Shown piece after piece: positions 27,698-34,046 of a stretch of 34,046 nt of DNA. The translations under genes were made by a program, and so were the position numbers. Source of the DNA: Spirochaetes bacterium GWB1_27_13 (lineage in GTDB: Bacteria > Spirochaetota > GWE2-31-10 > MWDO01). Position 1 is the stretch's first letter. The number at the start of each line of letters is the position of its first letter. A model generated the notes under the pieces. The model was given only the letters and a program-made list of their open reading frames with translations. It did no database searches and was not told where the DNA came from. The DNA lies in NCBI GenBank assembly GCA_001829125.1, contig MIAN01000172.1, positions 6,634-40,679 on the forward strand, in the 5' to 3' direction.

Positions 27698-28033
27698 ATG
27701 AAAAAAAATAATAATGACGAAATTGTCTTTTCTTATACAATGGGAGAACCGTTAAAAAAATTTAATGAAAATTCAAATAAAAATCCAAAATATTTATCCC
27801 CTGATGATTTTGTAAGAATAAGACTTGAAAAAAACAATAGGGGAGGAAAACTTGTTACTACTATTTTTGGTTTTAAAGAAGGCGTAGATATTGAAACTCT
27901 TTGCTCAGATTTGAAAAAAAGATGTGGCAGTGGAGGTACAGTAAAAGAAGACCATATAGAAATACAAGGAGATAAAAAAGACATTATTGAAAAATATTTA
28001 ATCGAAAAAGGATTTAAGGTAAAAAAAATATAA
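27698..28033 (+). CDS. SUI1/eIF1-family translation factor (YciH-like)
   Basis: VTTIFGFKEGVDIETLCSDLKKRCGSGGTVKEDHIEIQGDKKDIIEKYLIEKGFKVKKI. Confidence 0.92.
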   Translation: MKKNNNDEIVFSYTMGEPLKKFNENSNKNPKYLSPDDFVRIRLEKNNRGGKLVTTIFGFKEGVDIETLCSDLKKRCGSGGTVKEDHIEIQGDKKDIIEKYLIEKGFKVKKI

Positions 28034-28077
28034 ATTATTTGTATAAAAAAAATATTTGAAAAAAGATGTCAAGTTAC

Positions 28078-28106
28078 TTGAAATTGATGATAAATTTTAT
28101 TATAAT
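28078..28106 (+). promoter_or_regulatory. putative sigma70-type promoter P1 for clpC
   Basis: TTGAAA - 17 nt - TATAAT. Confidence 0.6.
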
Positions 28107-28183
28107 TACACTTGTTCAAATTATCATTTACAGCTTAACGGTTGCTTTTTAATTCATTTTTTAGAACAAATTTTAATTATCTA

Positions 28184-28212
28184 TTGACCTTTTATAAGTG
28201 TTTAAGTATATT
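28184..28212 (+). promoter_or_regulatory. putative sigma70-type promoter P2 for clpC
   Basis: TTGACC - 17 nt - TATATT. Confidence 0.55.
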
Positions 28213-28247
28213 TAGTTAAAGAAAATTTAGAACGGAGTTGGAAAAAG

Positions 28248-30689
28248 ATGTTTCAAAAATATTTAAGGCTATGTACAGAAAAAGTAATTCATGCAATAAA
28301 CATTGGAACAATGGAGCTTGCAAATTTAAGACAGACTGTTTTTACACCTGAGTTTATTTTACTGGGTATTATCGAACAAGATGAATCTATTGTTTTGCAG
28401 ATATTGGAAGAACTAACAAATGACCCCATAAAATTAATTGATAATATTACAGAAAAAATTTATGCAGTTCAACCAAAAAGTGAGAATTCAAAAGATACAA
28501 TGAATATTACTTTGAGTCCAGATATTGAAAGGTTATTTGAAATCGCTTTGGATGAAAGCAAAAAATTTGAAGATAAATTTATATCAACAGGTACTTTATT
28601 TTTATCTTTTTTTAATCCTTCAATACAACCTGCATCTACTATTCTATATGAAATAGGATTAAAATATCATGAGTGTAGAGATATTCTTTCTAATCAAAAA
28701 AATGGAATGTCGATAGACTCAAGAGACTCTGAAAGTAGAGAAGATGTTTTAAAAATCTACGGTACAGATTTAACAGAACTTGCACAGCAGGGTAGGTTAG
28801 ACCCAGTAATAGGTAGAGAAAAAGATATTGCAAGAATAATAGAAATACTTGCAAGAAGAACTAAAAATAATCCTATAATAATCGGACAACCAGGCGTTGG
28901 TAAAACTGTTTTAATAGAAGGACTTGCTCAGTTAATTATTAACTCAAGAGTACCAGAAACATTATTGAATAAAAAAATTGTTCAAATAGATATTGCACAG
29001 GTAACAGCTGGCGCAAAGTTTAAGGGTGAATTTGAAGAAAGAATGAAAGCCGTTGTTGATAGCCTAATAAATTCTCATGGTAAAATAATCGCTTTTATCG
29101 ATGAAATGCAAACTTTAATTGATGCTAATGGTGGAGGTAGTATTAAAGCTGGAGACATTCTAAAACCAGCATTAACAAGAGGACAAGTTCAAATAATAGG
29201 TACAACATCAACAGAAACTTATAAAAAGACTATTGAGAAAGATAAAGCTTTATCAAGAAGATTTCAAACTGTAAAACTTGATGAGCCAAGTGTGGAAGAA
29301 TCAATTGACATATTAAATGGTTTAAGTACAAAATATGAAGATCATCATAAAGTTAAATATTCTAAAGAGTCAATAGATGCAGCGGCAAGAATGTCAGCAA
29401 GATACATTAATGATAGGTACTTACCAGACAAAAGTGTTGATTTGATGGATGAGGCAGGAGCAAGAAAGCATTTGTATATAATTGCAATTCCACCAGAAAT
29501 ACAACAACTCGAAAAAGAAAAAGCAAATTTAAGAAGAGAACAAACAGATGCTTTTGTGAATAATAAGATTGAAGAAGTAGTTGAGTTTCAACAAAAAATA
29601 AATGAAATAGAAGCAAAACTAAAACAGATTAAAGATGAATGGATGCTAACAAGAAAAGTAGGGGACAACATAATTACAGAGGAAGACATTGCTGATGTTG
29701 TTAGCCAGATTACTGGAATCCCTGTAACAAAAATAGTTGAAACAGAATCAGAAAAACTTAAAACAATGGAAGAAAAATTACATCAGCGGATTATTGGACA
29801 AGACGAAGCTATTAAAGCAGTATCTAATTCGATTAGAAGAAATAGGGCAGGGTTAAAGGATGCAAATAGACCAATAGGATGTTTTTTATTTTTAGGTCCA
29901 ACAGGTGTTGGTAAAACAGAACTTGCTAAAACACTTGCAGAATTTTTGTTTGATGATGAAAATAAAATTATTAGACTTGATATGTCTGAATATATGGAGA
30001 AGCATAGTGTCTCAAAAATGATAGGCTCGCCTCCAGGATATGTTGGTTACGATGAAGGCGGACAATTAACAGAAAGAATTAGAAGGTCTCCATATTCGAT
30101 AGTGTTACTTGATGAAATAGAAAAAGCTCATGAAGATGTATTTAATATTCTATTACAGATATTTGATGAAGGAAGACTTACTGATAGTCAGGGAGTTGAA
30201 GTTAGTTTTAAAAACTGTATAATAATTGGAACTTCAAATCTTGGCTCTTCTCATATTTTTGATATTGAAAAAAGAATTGGTTTTACTCCAACACAAAAAA
30301 AAGGCGAAAACTATGAACTTATTAAAGAAAAAATTATGGAAGAAACAAAAAAATTCTTTAAGCCTGAGTTCTTAAATAGAATAGATGATATGATTGTTTT
30401 CCATCCATTACTAAAAGATCACATAATTTCTATAACAGATTTGTTATTAACAAAGTTGAAAAAGAAAATAGAATCAAATGGTTTTTTTATTAATTTTACA
30501 GATGAAAGCAAAAATAAAATTTCTGAACTCGGATTTTCTCAAGAATTTGGAGCAAGACCATTAAAGAGAGTAATAGAAAATCATGTTGAAAACCCAATAA
30601 GTCTTCAAATAATTTCTGGTACAATAAAAAAAGGTGATGCAATAATTGTTGATATTGAAGATGGCAAAATATTAGTAAAAAAGGGATAA
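28248..30689 (+). CDS. clpC: ATP-dependent Clp protease ATP-binding subunit (ClpC type)
   Basis: Clp_N repeats, GQPGVGKTVLIEGLAQ, GAKFKGEFEERMKAV, GPTGVGKTELAKTLAEFLF, MSEYMEKHSVSKMIGSPPGYVGYDEGGQLTE, KRIGF loop, GARPLKRVIE. Confidence 0.93.
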   Translation: MFQKYLRLCTEKVIHAINIGTMELANLRQTVFTPEFILLGIIEQDESIVLQILEELTNDPIKLIDNITEKIYAVQPKSENSKDTMNITLSPDIERLFEIALDESKKFEDKFISTGTLFLSFFNPSIQPASTILYEIGLKYHECRDILSNQKNGMSIDSRDSESREDVLKIYGTDLTELAQQGRLDPVIGREKDIARIIEILARRTKNNPIIIGQPGVGKTVLIEGLAQLIINSRVPETLLNKKIVQIDIAQVTAGAKFKGEFEERMKAVVDSLINSHGKIIAFIDEMQTLIDANGGGSIKAGDILKPALTRGQVQIIGTTSTETYKKTIEKDKALSRRFQTVKLDEPSVEESIDILNGLSTKYEDHHKVKYSKESIDAAARMSARYINDRYLPDKSVDLMDEAGARKHLYIIAIPPEIQQLEKEKANLRREQTDAFVNNKIEEVVEFQQKINEIEAKLKQIKDEWMLTRKVGDNIITEEDIADVVSQITGIPVTKIVETESEKLKTMEEKLHQRIIGQDEAIKAVSNSIRRNRAGLKDANRPIGCFLFLGPTGVGKTELAKTLAEFLFDDENKIIRLDMSEYMEKHSVSKMIGSPPGYVGYDEGGQLTERIRRSPYSIVLLDEIEKAHEDVFNILLQIFDEGRLTDSQGVEVSFKNCIIIGTSNLGSSHIFDIEKRIGFTPTQKKGENYELIKEKIMEETKKFFKPEFLNRIDDMIVFHPLLKDHIISITDLLLTKLKKKIESNGFFINFTDESKNKISELGFSQEFGARPLKRVIENHVENPISLQIISGTIKKGDAIIVDIEDGKILVKKG

Positions 30690-30700
30690 ATATTTATAAA

Positions 30701-30733
30701 GGATATGTCAGGTTTTAGAAATCTGACATATCT
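30701..30733 (+). promoter_or_regulatory. perfect 10-bp stem hairpin between clpC and acylphosphatase genes
   Basis: GATATGTCAG - GTTTTAGAAAT - CTGACATATC. Confidence 0.7.
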
Positions 30734-30749
30734 AATTTTAGGAGAAGTT

Positions 30750-31028
30750 ATGGTAAAGGCAAAATTCTTTACTGTCATAGGAGATGTACAAGGTGTTGGA
30801 TTTAGATATTTTGTTGTTGAACACGCAACAAAACTTGGACTTCGCGGATATGTAAAAAACTCTTTTATTAATGTAGAAATTTATGCCATTGGAGAAGAAG
30901 AACAAATTGAAAAATTAAAAAAACTCATTTCTAAAGGACCAAGTTTGGCAAGAGTTCATAAAGTTGAAGAACAAGACATCTCTGTATCAGCCGAATATCT
31001 TGAAAAACCTTTTACAGTTGAATATTAA
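30750..31028 (+). CDS. acylphosphatase
   Basis: GDVQGVGFRYFVVEHATKLGLRGYVKNS...VEIYAIGEEEQIEKL; ATG 30750 with SD ggagaag. Confidence 0.95.
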   Translation: MVKAKFFTVIGDVQGVGFRYFVVEHATKLGLRGYVKNSFINVEIYAIGEEEQIEKLKKLISKGPSLARVHKVEEQDISVSAEYLEKPFTVEY

Positions 31029-31045
31029 ATTTAGGAAAAATTACT

Positions 31046-33985
31046 TTGAAAAAAATCTTTATTTTATACTTTTTTGTATTTTCTTTAAATCTTGCTTTTA
31101 CACAATCAGCGTTTACTTCTTTATTAGATGCTGGGGTAGAAGATTATAATAAAGGACAATATTTATTTGCAATAAATAATTTCAAAAAATTTATTCAAAT
31201 TTCTGAAGACAATCAAAACAAAGCAAAGGCTTATTATTTCATAAGTCTTTCATATTACTTTTTAGAAAACTATAAAACTTCACTAAATTATTTTGATGAG
31301 CTATTAACTAAATATAGATTTTCTTCTTACACTTCTTATTCGTATTTTTGGAAAGGATTGATTTATCAAAATCTATCTCAATGGGAAAGTGCAGAAGAAT
31401 TCTTTCAAAAATACACTAAATTATTACCTAATTCTGAGCTAATCGAAAGGGCTTATCTTGCACTTGCCAACTCTCAAATAGAACTCGAAAAATATGATAT
31501 GGCAGAACAAAATTTAAAAATAATTGCTGATAAATATAAGAGGTCTGAAAAGTATGAAGAAGCATCCGTTCTGTATGCTTTTGTGTTGATAAAAAATAAA
31601 AAATTTAATATCGCAGAAAATTTTATAAATACTTGGATTACTAAACTTGGAAAGACAGGTGAAGGTTATACTTATAAAGATAGATTTTGGCTTTATGGTG
31701 CAGAACTTTCTATTCAAAATAAGGATATAGAAAATGCAAAAATTTTACTAAAAAAAATAGATAATTTTGCAAAGGAAAGTCCTTCCTCTGATATTGCTCT
31801 ACTTCATCTTTCAAAAATAGAAAACACTCTTGGTAATAAAAAAGAAGCAAAAGAATATTTACTTAGACTTGCTAATGAATATCCTTATTCAAAATATAAT
31901 ATTGATATTAGTTTGTCTTTTGGTATTGAAGAATACAATAATACAAATTATTCTGATGCTCTGGTATTTTTTAAACAAAGCCTTGATATAATAGAAAAAA
32001 ATCTGTTAAAACAAGATATTCAAAAACAAGAAAAAGAAAGGCTATTAGATTTAAAAAATAGTACGTTGTTTTATATTGGCGAAACTTACTATAAAATCGG
32101 AGACTTAAAACAGGCTATAAATAATTACATTAGAGCAAACGAAAATAATAGAGTATATACAAACGAATCAATTTTAAAATTACTTGAAATTTACATTGAA
32201 ACAAAAGAAACTAATAAGGCATTTGATTTAGTTTCTAAGTCTATAGATTTGTTTAAATCTGACGTTGCCAATAAAGATAAATTTTTTATTCTAAAATCAA
32301 AGGCTGAATATTTGTCGTCACAGTATTCTAACTCACTAAAAACTCTTGAAGATATTATTAATAAAGAAAAGTACAACAGTTTAATCACAAGCATAAAAGT
32401 TAATAATTATATAAAACTATCCAAAATTAAAGATGCTATTTCTTCTATTAAAGATACTTTTAATTTTATTGCTTTTGATAAAAAACCGCATCTCGCACTT
32501 GACTTAATGAACCTATATTTTAATGTGGAAGACTATAATAATGTTGTAGAAACTCATCCTCTAATTTCTACTTATTCTAAAAATTTGGCTGATACTGAAC
32601 AACTTGCTTTAAAGATAAAATCTGATTATATCGCAGGCATTAGTTATATGCAGCTAAGAGAATACGATAAAGGAATTTTACTTTTAAAAACTTTACAGTC
32701 ATATCCAGAAACAAAAAACCTTGAAAAAGCAATTTTACAACTTGTCTACAAATCTTTTTATTATATAGGATGGATGTATTACAAACAATCAAATTATATA
32801 GATGCCTCAAAAAATTTTGGTGCTGCAAGTCTTTTAGATATTGAAGACAATTTAAAAAAAGATTCTTATTATATGGAAGCTTTTAGTTTTTACTCAAAAA
32901 AAGATTATCAAAATGCAAGTCTTAAATTTGAGTCTATTTATAAAAAATATTATCCAGACGAACTTGGTAGTAAATCATATTATCAAATGGGAAAGTGTTT
33001 TGAAAACCTTGGCAGCAAAGAAAAAGCGATAACTGTTTATAAAAAAATATTTGAAGAATTTGTTAATTCGAATTATAAAGATGATGCTTTATTTGAATTA
33101 ATAAAAGATTTACTTGATAAAAAAAAGTTAGAAGAGGCTAACTCTTTGATTAGAATTTTTACTGATAATTACTCAAAAAATTCTTTACTCTACAAAAATA
33201 TTTTAATTATGCAAGCAGAAACGTTTATTGTAATGGAAAGATATTCTGAAGCATTATCCACTTACAATTTTTATCTAAAAAAATTTAAAGACGAAAAAGA
33301 TAATGATGTTGTTTTTTATTGGGCTGGATATTCTGCAAGTAAAATAAAAGACTTTGATTTAGCAAAAGAGTTTTTAGAAAATTTACTTAGCAATTATTCT
33401 TCTTCGAGTTTTTATAAAGATAGTTTGAATATTTTAAAAAATATTTATTTTGAAGAAAAAAATTATGAAAAAGAAAAATATTATTTAATTAAACTTATTG
33501 ATGCTGATAAAAATTCTACACAAATTAATCAGTATAACAAAAGACTAAAAGAAATAGATTTAGTAAAAAATGGTATTAGTGAAGAAGAGGCAAATTTAAT
33601 CATTGAAGTTGAAAAAGGAAATATTTTGGCAAAATTTGAACTTGGGATTCTTTATTACAAAAAAAATAGAATTAAGGCTTTGGAAATTTTAAAAGATTTG
33701 TCTGAGACAAACAATGAAGATATCGGAGGAAAATCAAGTAATCTACTTGGCGATAATGAACTTGAGTTAAATAAATATCAAGATGCTTCAAAATTTTATC
33801 TAAAAACAACTTCTTATAAGGCGAATAATGATACAATTGCAGAAGCATTATATAAAGCATCACTTTGTTATTATAAAATTGATAAACAAAATTTAGCAAA
33901 AAAAATTATAGAAAGATTAAAAACTAATTTTTCTGATTCTATATGGACAAGCAAGGCAAAAGAATTGGAAAAAAGATTTGAATAA
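31046..33985 (+). CDS. secreted or periplasmic tetratricopeptide-repeat protein (TTG start)
   Basis: Signal peptide MKKIFILYFFVFSLNLAFTQS; many TPR-like units (e.g. AKAYYFISLSYYFLENYKTSLNYFDELLTKY); SD aggaaaaa before TTG. Confidence 0.85.
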   Translation: MKKIFILYFFVFSLNLAFTQSAFTSLLDAGVEDYNKGQYLFAINNFKKFIQISEDNQNKAKAYYFISLSYYFLENYKTSLNYFDELLTKYRFSSYTSYSYFWKGLIYQNLSQWESAEEFFQKYTKLLPNSELIERAYLALANSQIELEKYDMAEQNLKIIADKYKRSEKYEEASVLYAFVLIKNKKFNIAENFINTWITKLGKTGEGYTYKDRFWLYGAELSIQNKDIENAKILLKKIDNFAKESPSSDIALLHLSKIENTLGNKKEAKEYLLRLANEYPYSKYNIDISLSFGIEEYNNTNYSDALVFFKQSLDIIEKNLLKQDIQKQEKERLLDLKNSTLFYIGETYYKIGDLKQAINNYIRANENNRVYTNESILKLLEIYIETKETNKAFDLVSKSIDLFKSDVANKDKFFILKSKAEYLSSQYSNSLKTLEDIINKEKYNSLITSIKVNNYIKLSKIKDAISSIKDTFNFIAFDKKPHLALDLMNLYFNVEDYNNVVETHPLISTYSKNLADTEQLALKIKSDYIAGISYMQLREYDKGILLLKTLQSYPETKNLEKAILQLVYKSFYYIGWMYYKQSNYIDASKNFGAASLLDIEDNLKKDSYYMEAFSFYSKKDYQNASLKFESIYKKYYPDELGSKSYYQMGKCFENLGSKEKAITVYKKIFEEFVNSNYKDDALFELIKDLLDKKKLEEANSLIRIFTDNYSKNSLLYKNILIMQAETFIVMERYSEALSTYNFYLKKFKDEKDNDVVFYWAGYSASKIKDFDLAKEFLENLLSNYSSSSFYKDSLNILKNIYFEEKNYEKEKYYLIKLIDADKNSTQINQYNKRLKEIDLVKNGISEEEANLIIEVEKGNILAKFELGILYYKKNRIKALEILKDLSETNNEDIGGKSSNLLGDNELELNKYQDASKFYLKTTSYKANNDTIAEALYKASLCYYKIDKQNLAKKIIERLKTNFSDSIWTSKAKELEKRFE

Positions 33986-34046
33986 TTATGTTATAGCGTC
34001 TGAAAGTCGTTGATTAAATATTTGCTCTGTCCCCAAAATATGAATG

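Noticed and set aside
1-34046. CRISPR arrays, transposases or prophage genes
   Set aside because: No regularly spaced direct repeats, transposase motifs or phage structural genes were seen.

Overview
AT-rich bacterial chromosomal window. The gene content and the long TPR and sensor proteins would fit a spirochaete-like lineage, but this is only a guess. Plus-strand genes run to about 14.26 kb: the 3' end of an MBL-fold hydrolase, a HAD phosphatase, a HIT/DUF4922-like protein, a lipoprotein, a second MBL-fold paralogue, and a six-gene two-component signalling cluster. Minus-strand genes run from 27.4 to 14.2 kb: phoU-like, AMMECR1-like, tlpA-like, purB, an M23-like gene, glmS, five tRNAs, SRP RNA, dnaX, a 1201-aa SIR2-domain protein, ybaB and recR. 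Plus-strand genes resume with SUI1/YciH, a ClpC-type ATPase, acylphosphatase and a 979-aa TPR protein. Main items for a second look: (1) a SIR2-domain protein resembling defence-associated sirtuins, inserted in the otherwise conserved ffs-dnaX-ybaB-recR locus; (2) an exact canonical parS site (TGTTTCACGTGAAACA) inside a 38-bp perfect palindrome between phoU and SUI1; (3) a hybrid-kinase-derived protein that has lost the phospho-acceptor His and the ATPase domain but keeps its receiver; (4) a probable AUU start codon for the PhoU-like gene; (5) a compact cluster of all four tRNA-Ser isoacceptors plus an unusual tRNA-Arg(GCG); (6) a repeated C-rich motif (CCCCTRCCCTTCT) just downstream of stop codons. 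All assignments come from reading the sequence; no database search was run.
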